Positions 11,439 to 21,462 of a stretch of 64,000 nucleotides of DNA are shown here, piece after piece. How positions within the stretch are numbered: position 1 is the stretch's first letter; each line of letters starts with the position of its first letter. The translations under genes were made by a program, and so were the position numbers. The notes below the pieces were generated by a model, which was not told the origin of the DNA, made no database searches, and worked only from the letters and a program-made list of their open reading frames with translations. Origin of the DNA: Alkalibacterium gilvum. GTDB lineage: Bacteria; Bacillota; Bacilli; Lactobacillales; Carnobacteriaceae_A. Where the stretch lies: the NCBI RefSeq assembly GCF_900109085.1, contig NZ_FNYW01000001.1:124001-188000 (forward strand). The letters run 5' to 3'.

Positions 11439-12369
11439 TGTAGCAGTAAACAACGAAGCTAAAGAAGCGATATCTTCTATATTTATGGAGCTCGGCTCAT
11501 CAGGCGTATCGATTAGTGACCGTAATGATTTTTTGAATCTGCCAGAATATGGTAAAGACACACTTTGGGAGCTTAATGAGGAAGACTTTCCCACAAATGG
11601 TGTTATTATTAAAGGATATTTCAATGAATTTGATGATTTAGATGGAATCAAATTAAAGTTAACACATAAAATTAGTCAATTAAGTGAATTTGGTATTAAT
11701 ATCGAACATTTAACTATTGCGGTTACCGATGTTAAGGAAGAAGAGTGGTCAACGGCTTGGAAAAAGTACTACCATCCTGTAAATGTCACACGTTTTTTAA
11801 CTATCGTTCCCCAATGGGAAAGCTACGAGAGGAAATTTTCAGATGAACGTATTGCTTATCTCGATCCGGGCTTGGCATTTGGGACAGGGACACATCCAAC
11901 AACACAATTATGCGTTCAAGCCTTGGAGACGTGTGTTTTTCCTGAAGCAACACTTTTTGATGTAGGAACAGGTTCAGGTATTTTAGCTATTGCTGCGCAC
12001 TTATTTGGAACAAAGAAAGTTAAAGCCTACGATTTAGATGAAGTTGCTGTAAAATCTGCTAGAGACAACATAAAGTTGAATAAACTAGAGTCAAAAATAG
12101 ATGTCAAAGCTAATAATTTATTGAAAGATGTCAATGATGAAGCAGATATTATTGTGGCGAATATCCTGACAGAGGTTATCTTGCCTTTTATCCCTGATGC
12201 CTACAATCACTTGAAAGATGATGGGTATTTTATTACTTCTGGTATTATATTAGATAAAAAAGATAAAGTTGTTGAAACTTTGATCGAAAATGATTTTGAA
12301 ATTATTCAAATCAATCAGATGAAAGATTGGATAGCTATTATCTCTAAAAAAATGAAAAAGGAAGAGTGA
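11416..12369 (+). CDS. prmA: Ribosomal protein L11 methyltransferase PrmA
   Basis: PrmA trimethylates ribosomal protein L11. The 317-residue product has an N-terminal substrate domain and a Rossmann methyltransferase domain with motif [18 protein letters not shown] (about 178-194), the acidic loop [11 protein letters not shown] and [21 protein letters not shown] and [15 protein letters not shown] are PrmA signatures. I chose ATG 11416 rather than 11407 because AAAAGG at 11401-11406 is 9 bases from 11416 but abuts 11407. It overlaps the DUF3013 gene and is followed at once by deoC. Confidence 0.95.
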   Translation: MTEWKEFSVAVNNEAKEAISSIFMELGSSGVSISDRNDFLNLPEYGKDTLWELNEEDFPTNGVIIKGYFNEFDDLDGIKLKLTHKISQLSEFGINIEHLTIAVTDVKEEEWSTAWKKYYHPVNVTRFLTIVPQWESYERKFSDERIAYLDPGLAFGTGTHPTTQLCVQALETCVFPEATLFDVGTGSGILAIAAHLFGTKKVKAYDLDEVAVKSARDNIKLNKLESKIDVKANNLLKDVNDEADIIVANILTEVILPFIPDAYNHLKDDGYFITSGIILDKKDKVVETLIENDFEIIQINQMKDWIAIISKKMKKEE

Positions 12370-12374
12370 GTGTA

Positions 12375-13043
12375 ATGAAAAAAATGGAGAAATATATTGA
12401 TCACACATTGTTAAAACCTGAATCAACAGATATGGATGTACAAAAGGTCTGTTTAGATGCAAAAAAATATAATTTTAAATCTGTCTGTATTAATCCAGGA
12501 TGGGTTAAATATACAGCACATTTATTAGAAGGATCTGATGTAGAAACATGTACAGTTATTGGTTTCCCATTAGGAGCAAATACTTCTAAAGTAAAAGCAT
12601 TTGAAGCGAAGCAAGCAGTCAAAGAAGGCGCAACTGAAGTTGATATGGTTATCAATATTGGCGCTCTTAAGAGTGAAGATTACGGACTTGTATATGATGA
12701 CATCAAAGCAGTTGTTGATGCGGTTGAAGAAAAGGCATTAGTTAAAGTGATTATTGAAGCGTGTCTTTTAAATGAACATGAAAAAGTAAGAGCTTGTGAA
12801 GCAGCTAAAAGAGCAGGTGCTGACTTTGTTAAAACATCAACTGGATTCTCAACAGGTGGCGCAACACTTGAAGATGTTAAATTGATGCGTAAAACAGTTG
12901 GGGAAGATATGGGCGTTAAAGCTTCAGGAGGCGTTCGTTCTATCGAAGATGCAAAAGCAATGATCGAAGCAGGCGCTACTCGTATTGGAACATCAAATGG
13001 TGTCGCAATCGTTGAAGGAAGCGAAGCAACAGAAGATTATTAA
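12375..13043 (+). CDS. deoC: Deoxyribose-phosphate aldolase DeoC
   Basis: DeoC cleaves 2-deoxyribose 5-phosphate to acetaldehyde and glyceraldehyde 3-phosphate in deoxynucleoside salvage. The 222-residue class I aldolase has the Schiff-base lysine in [15 protein letters not shown] (about 146-160). [10 protein letters not shown] and [14 protein letters not shown] are further family blocks. I chose ATG 12375, with GGAAGAG eight bases upstream. A GTG at 12366 overlapping the prmA stop is possible. It sits where many Lactobacillales carry rsmE between prmA and relA, so it looks like a replacement or insertion in that operon. Confidence 0.95.
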   Translation: MKKMEKYIDHTLLKPESTDMDVQKVCLDAKKYNFKSVCINPGWVKYTAHLLEGSDVETCTVIGFPLGANTSKVKAFEAKQAVKEGATEVDMVINIGALKSEDYGLVYDDIKAVVDAVEEKALVKVIIEACLLNEHEKVRACEAAKRAGADFVKTSTGFSTGGATLEDVKLMRKTVGEDMGVKASGGVRSIEDAKAMIEAGATRIGTSNGVAIVEGSEATEDY

Positions 13044-13099
13044 ATTTAAAAGCCTATCTTGAAGTAAAAGCATAAAAGTTTTATAATGAATAAATAAGT

Positions 13100-13133
13100 A
13101 ACCAGCACTCCTATAAAAGTGCTGGTTTTCTTG
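13100..13133 (+). terminator. Terminator after deoC
   Basis: AACCAGCACT (13100-13109) pairs perfectly with AGTGCTGGTT (13118-13127) across an 8-base loop and is followed by TTCTTG. It separates the prmA-deoC unit from relA. Confidence 0.9.
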
Positions 13134-13183
13134 TAAAAAAGTTACTTCATCAGTAATAACCCTAAAGAATGAAGGTGATACCT

Positions 13184-15403
13184 ATGCCACAAAGTAAAGA
13201 TTATACGCCACAGGAAGTTATTGCACTTTGCCTGACGTATATGACCATTGAACATGTTAATTTTGTAAAGAAAGCATATGATCTAGCCGACAAAGCTCAT
13301 AAAGGTCAAATGCGAAAATCAGGGGAAGAATATATTATGCATCCGGTGCAGGTTGCAGGTATATTAGCTGAACTAAAAATGGACCCTGTAACTGTTGCAA
13401 CGGGCTTTTTACATGACGTAGTAGAAGATACTGAATATACGTATAATCAATTAGCAGAAATATTTACACCAGAAGTTGCGGACCTCGTTGATGGTGTAAC
13501 TAAATTAGGGAAAATTAAATTTAAATCCAAACAAGAGCACCAGGCTGAAAACCATAGAAAAATGCTTTTAGCCATGGCTCAAGATGTTCGTGTGATTCTT
13601 GTAAAACTTGCTGACAGGGTTCATAACATGCGAACGTTAAAGCATCATCGACCAGAGAAACAACGCGATATAGCTAAAGAAACATTAGATATTTATGCAC
13701 CATTAGCTGACCGCTTGGGTATCAATCGGATAAAATGGGAACTTGAGGATACATCATTAAGATATATAAATCCACAGCAATATTACCGTATTGTTCATCT
13801 CATGAATGCAAGACGTGAAGATAGAGAGCGTTATATTGATGACGCTAAGACTGCAATCAATAAATCTGTCAATGAATTAGAAATCGAAGCTCAAATAACC
13901 GGAAGACCTAAACATATTTATTCAATTTACAAAAAGATGAAAAATCAGAAAAAACAGTTCAATGAAATATATGACTTGTTGGCTATTCGTATTATTGTAA
14001 ATTCAATAAAAGACTGCTATGCAGTATTAGGTGCAATCCATACGAGATGGAAACCGATGCCGGGGCGATTCAAAGATTACATTGCAATGCCAAAAGCTAA
14101 TATGTATCAATCTCTTCACACAACTGTGTTAGGGCCCAATGCAACGCCTTTAGAAGTTCAAATTAGAACAGTTAAAATGCACGAAATTGCTGAATATGGG
14201 GTAGCGGCACACTGGGCATATAAAGAGGGAATGACTCAAAAAATCGATAAGGACGAGTTGAGTGAACATATCTCATGGTTCCGAGACATATTGGAACTTC
14301 AAAGTGAGTCCCGTGATGCTAGTGACTTTATGGATTCAATTAAACAAGATATTTTTAAAGATAAAGTGTATGTATTTAGTCCAAAAGGCGACGTTATGGA
14401 ACTACCAAGCGAATCCAGCACATTAGATTTTGCTTACCACGTCCATACTGAAGTAGGGAATAAGGCGATGGGAGCAAAAGTTAATGGAAAAATTGTCCCA
14501 TTGAATTATAAATTGAAAACAGGTGACATTGTTGAAATGCTCACTTCAGCAAATTCATTTGGGCCAAGTAGAGATTGGCTTAACTATGTAAATACGTCGA
14601 AGGCAAAAAATAAAATTAAACGTTTTTTTAAAACACAAGAAAAGGAACAAAATATCGATCGCGGTAAAGAGATACTTGAAAAAATACTATTAGAAATGGA
14701 ATTTAATCCTAAAGAAATATTGAAAAAGGATAAATTGAAAAAAACTGCGGACCGATTCAATTTCCAAACAATTGATGATTTGTATGCAGGTATTGGTTAC
14801 GGCGAAGTAAAGAGTGTTACGGTAGTTAACCATCTTACAGAAAAAGAGCGACGCGACCGTGAGAAGGAAACCTATCAATTAGATGAAACGACAAGTAATA
14901 TTGAATTAAATAATAAGAGTGAGCCTGAACGAATGAAAATACGTCACGAAGGTGGCGTCGTTATCCAGGGAGCTGATAACTTATTGGTTCGTTTGAGTAA
15001 GTGTTGTAATCCTGTACCGGGAGATAAAATTGTCGGCTATATAACAAGGGGGCGCGGGGTATCAATTCACAGAAAAGATTGCCCTAACTTATACTCTTCA
15101 GACGGTAACGAAGAACGCTTAATAGAGGTTGAGTGGGAATCTACTAAAGACAGTAAAAGCAAGGATTATAATGCCGAAGTACAAGTAGAAGGCTATGATC
15201 GCAGTGGATTCTTGAATGAAATTCTTCAAGTTATTAATTCTCAGACAAATAAACTCAGTAATATAAATGGTCGTGTAGATAAAAATGGGACAGCGATTAT
15301 TAAATTTACAATCGCTATACAAAACCTTAAAGAACTCGAACAGATTGTTGATAAAGTTAAAACTGTTCCCGATGTTTATTCCGTTAAACGGATAACAACG
15401 TAA
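13184..15403 (+). CDS. relA: Bifunctional (p)ppGpp synthetase/hydrolase Rel (RSH)
   Basis: This is the long RSH enzyme of the stringent response. The 739 residues hold a hydrolase HD domain (His53, His77-Asp78 in HDVVED), then a synthetase domain with PMPGRFKDYIAMPKANMYQS. The positively charged RFKD motif is the form found in bifunctional enzymes (monofunctional RelA has EXDD). TGS (about 385-450), zinc-finger-like (SKCCNPVPGD) and ACT (about 665-739) domains follow. I chose ATG 13184 because AAGGTGAT lies 5-12 bases upstream. The upstream in-frame ATG at 13169 lacks a site. dtd follows, as in B. subtilis. Confidence 0.97.
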   Translation: MPQSKDYTPQEVIALCLTYMTIEHVNFVKKAYDLADKAHKGQMRKSGEEYIMHPVQVAGILAELKMDPVTVATGFLHDVVEDTEYTYNQLAEIFTPEVADLVDGVTKLGKIKFKSKQEHQAENHRKMLLAMAQDVRVILVKLADRVHNMRTLKHHRPEKQRDIAKETLDIYAPLADRLGINRIKWELEDTSLRYINPQQYYRIVHLMNARREDRERYIDDAKTAINKSVNELEIEAQITGRPKHIYSIYKKMKNQKKQFNEIYDLLAIRIIVNSIKDCYAVLGAIHTRWKPMPGRFKDYIAMPKANMYQSLHTTVLGPNATPLEVQIRTVKMHEIAEYGVAAHWAYKEGMTQKIDKDELSEHISWFRDILELQSESRDASDFMDSIKQDIFKDKVYVFSPKGDVMELPSESSTLDFAYHVHTEVGNKAMGAKVNGKIVPLNYKLKTGDIVEMLTSANSFGPSRDWLNYVNTSKAKNKIKRFFKTQEKEQNIDRGKEILEKILLEMEFNPKEILKKDKLKKTADRFNFQTIDDLYAGIGYGEVKSVTVVNHLTEKERRDREKETYQLDETTSNIELNNKSEPERMKIRHEGGVVIQGADNLLVRLSKCCNPVPGDKIVGYITRGRGVSIHRKDCPNLYSSDGNEERLIEVEWESTKDSKSKDYNAEVQVEGYDRSGFLNEILQVINSQTNKLSNINGRVDKNGTAIIKFTIAIQNLKELEQIVDKVKTVPDVYSVKRITT

Positions 15404-15431
15404 ATTCTATAATTACTAGGAGGAATAAGTA

Positions 15432-15878
15432 GTGAGAGCAGTGATCCAGCGTGCAAAAGAAGCGGAAGTACGAGTAGCTAACAAAGTAGTAGGAACTATA
15501 GGAGCTGGGCTAGTTGTCTTTGTTGGTGTAGAAGATGAAGATAAAGAACAGGATGTCGCATATCTCGTTAAAAAGATTAGCAAATTACGCATCTTTGAAG
15601 ATGATGATAATAAAATGAATTTATCTGTGCAGGATGTGAAGGGTGAAATATTGTCTATATCCCAATTCACTTTACATGCGGACACCAGAAAAGGTAATCG
15701 GCCAAGTTTTACTGGAGCGGCTAAGACGGACTATGCAAAAGATTTGTACAATCGCTTGAATAACTTACTGGAAATAGAAGGTATTCATGTAGAAACAGGA
15801 CAATTTGGTGAGCATATGGAAGTGGATTTCATTAACGATGGCCCCGTAACTATATTGATTGATTCAAAGAATAAATAA
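15432..15878 (+). CDS. dtd: D-aminoacyl-tRNA deacylase Dtd
   Basis: Dtd hydrolyses D-amino acids wrongly attached to tRNA. The 148-residue protein has the two active-site signatures SQFTLHADTRKGNRPSFTGAA (about 77-97, containing the SQxT motif) and the C-terminal GPVTI (the Gly-Pro pair that selects D-substrates). The start is GTG at 15432, preceded by AGGAGG at 15419-15424. Downstream of relA with a 28-base gap, it is very likely co-transcribed with it. Confidence 0.97.
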   Translation: MRAVIQRAKEAEVRVANKVVGTIGAGLVVFVGVEDEDKEQDVAYLVKKISKLRIFEDDDNKMNLSVQDVKGEILSISQFTLHADTRKGNRPSFTGAAKTDYAKDLYNRLNNLLEIEGIHVETGQFGEHMEVDFINDGPVTILIDSKNK

Positions 15879-16202
15879 AAAATAAAATAAACAATCGATT
15901 TTTATTGTTTCAAATGTTAAACAATACTCAAACAAGGTAGAAAGCTACTGAACTCCAAACGTTAGAGTAAAATAGCCAAATTTGTTATTAATAGTCGTGT
16001 GGGGGGGTCTATAGGAACTCACTTGCACGATTTTTTCGTTTTAACCTGAACAGTTTTAAAGCAATTTTTTAATTAAGTCGCTAACTTTTTAATATCGTTA
16101 AATGCAGAAAAAATAAAAGACCGAAAAATAGAAAAGCAAAAGGAAAAGATAAAGGTATTATTGGGCAAAGTGTTTTAAGATATAAAAACAATACTCAAAA
16201 GT
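15879..16202. other. Gene-free stretch downstream of dtd
   Basis: I see no intact gene. It holds a run of seven G in GTGTGGGGGGGTCTATAGG (about 15998-16016), a TCGTG...CACGA pair followed by TTTTTT, and the 11-mer ACAATACTCAA at about 15920. The same 11-mer recurs at about 16188 and, inverted, at about 16307. At 16187-16211 it forms the hairpin AACAATACT...AGTATTGTT. Base composition is more AT-rich than the flanking genes. It may be debris of a lost mobile element. Confidence 0.4.
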
Positions 16203-16464
16203 AGTATTGTTAGAAAAGAATATAAAGAAGGTTACACCTTATACTTGATTTCAGAGTTTAATATGGGAACTAAAGAAGCCGGAGAATTTGCACTAGCGTT
16301 CTTTACTTGAGTATTGTGATTGTGTAGATAATATAAATGAAGCAGTAGTCATGCTAGAAAAGGATAACAAATGTTTGCTATTAAAATATGTCCGTTTACT
16401 GGTTCAATTGCGTAACAGCAAGCAAGTAATACTAACTATAAAAAAACTGACTGGAATAAGTTAA
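16203..16464 (+). pseudogene. Decayed coding remnant of unknown family
   Basis: Two protein-like reading segments lie in adjacent frames. The first, 16203-16310, includes EYKEGYTLYLISEFNMGTKE and ends at TGA. The second, 16309-16464 in the next frame, includes EYCDCVDNINEAVVMLEKDN and ends at TAA. A single-base shift near 16308 would join them into about 85 residues. No start codon with a ribosome site is present. I do not recognise the family. The break falls on the inverted copy of the TTGAGTATTGT repeat. It could also be chance open frame. Confidence 0.35.
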
Positions 16465-16493
16465 GTAAAATACAAAACTTATTCCAGTCAGTT
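16438..16493 (-). terminator. Terminator of the amidase gene (minus strand)
   Basis: An 18-bp perfect stem (16445-16462 with 16476-16493) has a 13-base loop. On the minus strand it is followed by TTTTTTTATAG, so it terminates the leftward amidase transcript. There is no T-run on the plus side. Confidence 0.9.
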
Positions 16494-16553
16494 GACTGCA
16501 AAATGGTGACTTAAAATGTATTAGAATGCATCAACCATGCTATTTTTTGACAA

Positions 16554-17891
16554 TTATTGTTGTGAGAAGTAGAGATCAAGTGCACTATATACAGCACTTG
16601 CAACAGATGATTGATATGCGTGTGTATTAACTACGTTTATATCATGATCATTGTTTAAATAGCCTAATTCCAACAATACAGATGGTCGTGTGTTTTGACG
16701 TAAGACTTGATAGTTTCCGTGTCTTACACCATTATTACTCAGCGGTACGCTAGCTGTTAGTTGGTTATTAATTACCTCAGCAAGATTTTTTTCACTCTCT
16801 GAATAGTAATAAGTAGTTGTTCCTGACACCGTATTGGCTACTTGGACAGCATCATAATGTAAACTTATAAAGGCATCTGCATTTGCCCGGTGTGCGTAAT
16901 ACACTCTATCATTTAGCGAAATAAATTCATCAGTGTTTCTTGTCATAATGACATTGGCACCAGATTTTTCTAGTTGATCTGACAATAATTGTGCCGTGTT
17001 TAAAGTGATATCCTTCTCAAGAAATCCACTTGATGCAACTGCACCTGGATCATACCCACCATGACCGGGGTCTATTACAATGGTTGCTTCAGCTAACGTT
17101 GTTGCGTAATGAGTCGTGGATGTATCTTCTAGTACCTCTTTTGCATTTGTTGTATCAGCTGAAACTTCCTTGGTAAGCCAGCTAGCCACAAAACCACTTG
17201 ATCCGTCATTTAATTTAATTTCATACCAATCATTATCTTCAGATATAACAACAACCTCTTGGGTAGAACTTAAGGTTGTTATGATTTCAGAATTCGTGGA
17301 AGGGGCTTTTCGTATATTTGTTGGCGTATATCCCACGTTTACTTTACGCGAAGGTTGAGTACTGTTTGTTCCAGCCTTTTTCTCAGAGGCATCTATAACA
17401 GTTATTAAATTTGCATGAACCCAAGCTACTCTATGGTCAAAAAGAATTTGAACCCAGTTTCCATCTCTATATAAGATAGGGACTTCCTCACCTTGCTTTA
17501 GTTCGCCAATTATTTCAGAATCGGTCGTAGAAAATTGTCTAACATTAACATTTGGGGTAGAAATACGTCCATATATTTTATTATCCAAAGAAACTTCTTC
17601 ATTTTTTACTAACCAACTAGCTACCCAGCCAATTTGGTTAGATTCTAGTTTTACTTTGTACCATTCATTTTCTTCTTCGAGGACCCTTAGTTGATCGTCT
17701 TCGTGTACTTGTGTGAGTATTTCATGCGATAGGCCAGGACCGTATCTAACATTTAAGGTTGAAGTACTGACAGTCACTTTATTACCATTAGCTAGAGCGA
17801 CGATTGAACTAAATAATAGTATAAATAGTAGAGAAACAAGGAGAATAAATATAGAGCGATAATTTTTATTATGTAAGTAATTAAGTTTCAC
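16554..17891 (-). CDS. N-acetylmuramoyl-L-alanine amidase with three SH3b repeats
   Basis: This secreted peptidoglycan hydrolase cuts the bond between MurNAc and the stem peptide. Of 445 residues, about 12-34 are a hydrophobic signal/anchor. Three bacterial SH3 (SH3_3) repeats follow (about 38-98, 108-168, 183-243), each with an LNVRYGP/PNVRQF/TNIRKAP-type opening and a 'GWVASWL'-like ending. A catalytic Amidase_3 domain (about 270-443) has zinc ligands in VIDPGHGGYDPG, FLEKDITL and FISLHYDA, and the catalytic Glu in VLLELGYL. The layout matches B. subtilis YrvJ, which also lies between dtd and hisS. Here the gene faces the other way. GGAGGAAG precedes the ATG. Confidence 0.93.
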   Translation of the reverse strand: MKLNYLHNKNYRSIFILLVSLLFILLFSSIVALANGNKVTVSTSTLNVRYGPGLSHEILTQVHEDDQLRVLEEENEWYKVKLESNQIGWVASWLVKNEEVSLDNKIYGRISTPNVNVRQFSTTDSEIIGELKQGEEVPILYRDGNWVQILFDHRVAWVHANLITVIDASEKKAGTNSTQPSRKVNVGYTPTNIRKAPSTNSEIITTLSSTQEVVVISEDNDWYEIKLNDGSSGFVASWLTKEVSADTTNAKEVLEDTSTTHYATTLAEATIVIDPGHGGYDPGAVASSGFLEKDITLNTAQLLSDQLEKSGANVIMTRNTDEFISLNDRVYYAHRANADAFISLHYDAVQVANTVSGTTTYYYSESEKNLAEVINNQLTASVPLSNNGVRHGNYQVLRQNTRPSVLLELGYLNNDHDINVVNTHAYQSSVASAVYSALDLYFSQQ

Positions 17892-18044
17892 AACGCTTCC
17901 TCCTTTTTTTGATATATTACCATTATACCGATAGCTAGGCTTTTATAGCAATAGTAAACGCTAAATTTCTCTATTATTTCTCTGCTTTTTATTTGAATAG
18001 AGAGTTTTAAACGTTAAAATGTAAAGAGATGAGTGTGAAGCGTA

Positions 18045-18073
18045 TTGACTTTACATGCATGTTCTTGTAAGCT
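18045..18073 (+). promoter_or_regulatory. Candidate promoter of the T-box-hisS-aspS operon
   Basis: TTGACT at 18045-18050, 17 bases, then TAAGCT at 18068-18073. The -10 box is poor, so the call rests mainly on position upstream of the leader. Confidence 0.4.
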
Positions 18074-18109
18074 TAAAGGAACAAATAATAGTATATTCCA
18101 TATTAGATA

Positions 18110-18326
18110 AAGTAATTTATGACTGAATATGAAAGAGAGAACCTTCTAGGCTGAGAAAGGTTTATATTAGTTTGAATGAAGGACGATCTAAGTAGGATTG
18201 ATAAGGAAACTTGTCACGTGTGAACGTTATATCTGAGAGAGAAAGTGTAAGCTTTCTGAATTAAGGTGGTACCGCGCAACAGATGCGTCCTTTTTCTATT
18301 TTTGATATAGAAAAAGGCTTTTTTTA
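18110..18326 (+). promoter_or_regulatory. T-box leader upstream of hisS-aspS
   Basis: The canonical T-box sequence AAGGTGGTACCGCG is at 18263-18276. It is followed by a terminator stem, CCTTTTTCTAT (18289-18299) with ATAGAAAAAGG (18307-18317), and a T-run. Upstream, AGAGAG and a hairpin with GCTGAGA in its loop (AACCTT...AAGGTT) resemble stem I. In GAAGGACGATC the triplet GAC at 18182-18184 sits where the specifier codon is expected and would read Asp. A His CAC occurs only further downstream, near 18214. Uncharged tRNA would pair with the specifier and block the terminator. The specifier identification is tentative, and the T-box itself is certain. Confidence 0.93.
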
Positions 18327-18371
18327 TGCAAAAATATATATGTAAAATGATTGATATGGGAGGCTTATACA

Positions 18372-19679
18372 TTGAATTATAGAAAACTAAAAGGAACAGT
18401 CGATATATTACCTGAGGAGTCAGCAAAATGGCAGGCGATCGAAAATCAAGCAAGAAATATTCTGCATAATTATCAGTTCAAGGAAATACGCTCACCGCTA
18501 TTCGAGCAGTTTGAGTTATTTGCAAGAGGCGTAGGTGAAACGAGTGATATTGTTTCAAAAGAGATGTATGATTTCAAGGATAAAGGAGATCGCCATTTAG
18601 CTTTGAGACCAGAGGGAACAGCCGGGATAGTACGTGCTTATGTTGAAAATAAGTTATATGCACCTGAGTACCACAAACCGATGAAGCTGTATTATATAGG
18701 GTCTATGTTCCGATACGAACGTCCACAAAGCGGGCGACAACGACAATTTAACCAGCTAGGTGTTGAGGTTTTCGGTAGTAAAAACCCTGCTGTTGACGTT
18801 GAAACAATGGCTTTAGCAATGGACATTTTCAAGTCGTTCAATATAAAGGACTTGAAATTAGTTATTAATTCACTAGGTGATGCAGATTCAAGACTTAAAT
18901 ACCGTGAAGCATTGATAAACTATCTTGAGCCTCATTTTGAAAATTTAAGTAAGGATTCAAAAGAAAGATTATATAAAAATCCTCTACGTGTACTGGATAG
19001 TAAAAATGAGAAAGATAAAGCAATTGTCGCAGATGCACCATCTATTCTAGACTTCTTAAACCAAGAATCAAAAGAGCACTTTGAAGCAGTTAAAACTATG
19101 CTTGAAGAATTATCAATTCCTTATGAAATTGATAAAAATATGGTCAGAGGGCTGGATTACTACAATGATACCATTTTTGAAGTTATGACTACTCATAAAA
19201 AATTTGGTTCTAATGCAACCATATGTGCTGGTGGACGATATGATGGACTGGTAGAGGAAGTTGGAGGTCCCTCAACTAAAGCCTTTGGGTTTGGTTTTGG
19301 GCTGGAGCGCTTAATACTCTTACTAGATCTAATGGATTACACTTATCCAAGTGGACCAACTCTAGATGCTTATGTTGTTACTATAGGTGAAAAAGTTAAT
19401 GTAGCCGCAACAAGACTGACGCAATACCTCCGTCAGAATAATATGTCTGTTGAACGAGAATTCTTAGACAGAAAACCGGGTAAGCAGTTTAAAACGGCTG
19501 ATAAATGGCACGCTAACTATGTTTTCACAATGGGTGAGGAAGAGTTAGCTAAAAATAAAGTAACCATTAAAAATTTAAAGAATGGACGACAAGAAAATAT
19601 TGATCTCACTGATTTTTACGCTGACTTTGAACGTACATTTAGTGAAGTGAAAAATAAACTAAAAAATAAGGATGAATAA
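18372..19679 (+). CDS. hisS: Histidyl-tRNA synthetase
   Basis: This class II synthetase charges tRNA-His. The 435 residues start [15 protein letters not shown] and show [13 protein letters not shown] (motif 2 region), [20 protein letters not shown], the histidine-binding [13 protein letters not shown] and motif 3 [11 protein letters not shown], followed by the anticodon-binding domain. I chose TTG 18372 because GGGAGG at 18358-18363 has ideal spacing to it and homology starts there. A longer frame from 18351 would add seven non-conserved residues. The gene overlaps the upstream extension of aspS and is controlled by the T-box. Confidence 0.96.
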   Translation: MNYRKLKGTVDILPEESAKWQAIENQARNILHNYQFKEIRSPLFEQFELFARGVGETSDIVSKEMYDFKDKGDRHLALRPEGTAGIVRAYVENKLYAPEYHKPMKLYYIGSMFRYERPQSGRQRQFNQLGVEVFGSKNPAVDVETMALAMDIFKSFNIKDLKLVINSLGDADSRLKYREALINYLEPHFENLSKDSKERLYKNPLRVLDSKNEKDKAIVADAPSILDFLNQESKEHFEAVKTMLEELSIPYEIDKNMVRGLDYYNDTIFEVMTTHKKFGSNATICAGGRYDGLVEEVGGPSTKAFGFGFGLERLILLLDLMDYTYPSGPTLDAYVVTIGEKVNVAATRLTQYLRQNNMSVEREFLDRKPGKQFKTADKWHANYVFTMGEEELAKNKVTIKNLKNGRQENIDLTDFYADFERTFSEVKNKLKNKDE

Positions 19680-19680
19680 A

Positions 19681-21462
19681 ATGGAACGTACAGCTTATTG
19701 TGGACAAATTACAAGTAAATATAAAGAACAGCATGTTACCATAACAGGTTGGGTGCAGAAACGCCGAGACTTAGGTGGTATGATTTTTATCGATTTAAGA
19801 GATCGTTTCGGAATAGTACAAGTAGTCTTTAATTCCGATAAAAATAAAGAAGCATTAGAAATAGCTGAAAAAATCAGATCAGAATTTATAATCTCAGTGC
19901 AAGGACAGGTTATTCCAAGAGCTCAAGGTCAAGAAAATAACGAGTTGAATACTGGTGAAATTGAAATTATGGCTGAAAAAGTAGAAATTTTAAGTGAAGC
20001 TAAAACACCTGCTTTTGAGATATCTGATACTGCTGATGTTTCTGATGATGTGAGATTGAAATATCGCTATCTTGATTTAAGAAGACCGAAAATGCAAGAA
20101 AACTTAAAACTGCGTCATCAAGTTAAAAAAGTATTTAGAGATTTTCTAGATGGAGAAGAATTTTTAGATATTGAAACACCTTATCTGACAAAATCCACAC
20201 CTGAGGGGGCAAGGGATTATCTCGTACCTTCTCGTGTTAACCAAGGCAAGTTCTTTGCATTGCCTCAGTCTCCCCAATTGTTTAAACAATTACTAATGAG
20301 TTCAGGATATGATCGCTATTATCAAATCGTTCGCTGTTTTAGAGATGAAGATCTTCGAGGTGATCGTCAACCTGAATTTACTCAGGTTGATATAGAAACA
20401 AGTTTTATGGAAAAAGAAGATATCCAAAGTATGATCGAAAAATTGCTTGTCAGACTAGTTAAAGAAGTGAAGAATGTTACAATAAAAGCACCATTTAAAC
20501 GCTTGACTTACAAAGAAGCGATGGAGCGCTTTGGTAGTGACAAACCAGATCTAAGATTTGATATGGAACTGATTGATTTAAATACTATAGCACAAGAGTC
20601 AAGCTTTAAAGTTTTTTCATCGGCTTTAGAAAATGGTGGTATGGTTAAAGGATTAACAGTTAAAGGTGCTGCTAAGCAGATTTCACGAAAAAATATTGAT
20701 GCGCTAGAAAGTATTGCGAAAATCTACGGCGCCAAGGGACTTGCTTGGATGAAGATGACAGAAGAAGGGCTCACTGGTCCCATTGCTAAATTTTTCAAAG
20801 AGGGAGATACAGGCAGTAAATTAGTCGAAACAATGGATGCAGAAGACGGGGATTTATTATTATTTGTAGCTGATAATAAAAATGTAGTCTATGATGCGTT
20901 AGGTGCCCTAAGGCTTCATTTAGGTAAAGAGTTAAATTTGATTGATGAATCAGAACTTGCTTTTGCCTGGATTGTTGAGTGGCCTTTGCTTGAATACGAT
21001 GAAGAAGCTGGGCGTTATAATGCAGCACATCATCCTTTCACAAAACCTGTTGAAGCAGATATAGAAAAATTAGCTACTGAGCCGGAAAATGTTATGGCAG
21101 ATGCTTATGATATTGTTCTGAATGGTTATGAAATCGGTGGTGGATCCATCCGTATTCATAAGAGAGCCTTACAAGAAGAGATGCTTTCAGCTTTAGGTTT
21201 TTCTAAAGAAGAAGCGCATAAGCAATTTGGATTCTTGTTAGATGCTATGGACTACGGTTTTCCACCACATGGCGGGATAGCATTTGGCTTAGATCGCTTA
21301 GTTATGATTCTTGCTGGTGAAAATAATATAAGAGAAGTTATTGCATTTCCAAAAAATGGTAAGGCAATGGATCCACTGACTGATGCACCCTCTGTCGTAT
21401 CGAACGATCAGCTGATAGATTTAGGTTTGCGTCTTAAGGATAAGGAAACGGAGGCAGAGTAA
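19681..21462 (+). CDS. aspS: Aspartyl-tRNA synthetase
   Basis: This class IIb synthetase charges tRNA-Asp. The 593 residues begin [10 protein letters not shown], with an OB-fold anticodon domain (about 15-105), then [14 protein letters not shown], motif 2 [16 protein letters not shown], the bacterial GAD insertion (about 285-400) and motif 3 [14 protein letters not shown] chose ATG 19681 because AAGG at 19668-19671 is nine bases upstream. The ATG at 19672 abuts that site. It is co-transcribed with hisS, and its stop overlaps the nfo start (TAATG). Confidence 0.96.
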   Translation: MERTAYCGQITSKYKEQHVTITGWVQKRRDLGGMIFIDLRDRFGIVQVVFNSDKNKEALEIAEKIRSEFIISVQGQVIPRAQGQENNELNTGEIEIMAEKVEILSEAKTPAFEISDTADVSDDVRLKYRYLDLRRPKMQENLKLRHQVKKVFRDFLDGEEFLDIETPYLTKSTPEGARDYLVPSRVNQGKFFALPQSPQLFKQLLMSSGYDRYYQIVRCFRDEDLRGDRQPEFTQVDIETSFMEKEDIQSMIEKLLVRLVKEVKNVTIKAPFKRLTYKEAMERFGSDKPDLRFDMELIDLNTIAQESSFKVFSSALENGGMVKGLTVKGAAKQISRKNIDALESIAKIYGAKGLAWMKMTEEGLTGPIAKFFKEGDTGSKLVETMDAEDGDLLLFVADNKNVVYDALGALRLHLGKELNLIDESELAFAWIVEWPLLEYDEEAGRYNAAHHPFTKPVEADIEKLATEPENVMADAYDIVLNGYEIGGGSIRIHKRALQEEMLSALGFSKEEAHKQFGFLLDAMDYGFPPHGGIAFGLDRLVMILAGENNIREVIAFPKNGKAMDPLTDAPSVVSNDQLIDLGLRLKDKETEAE

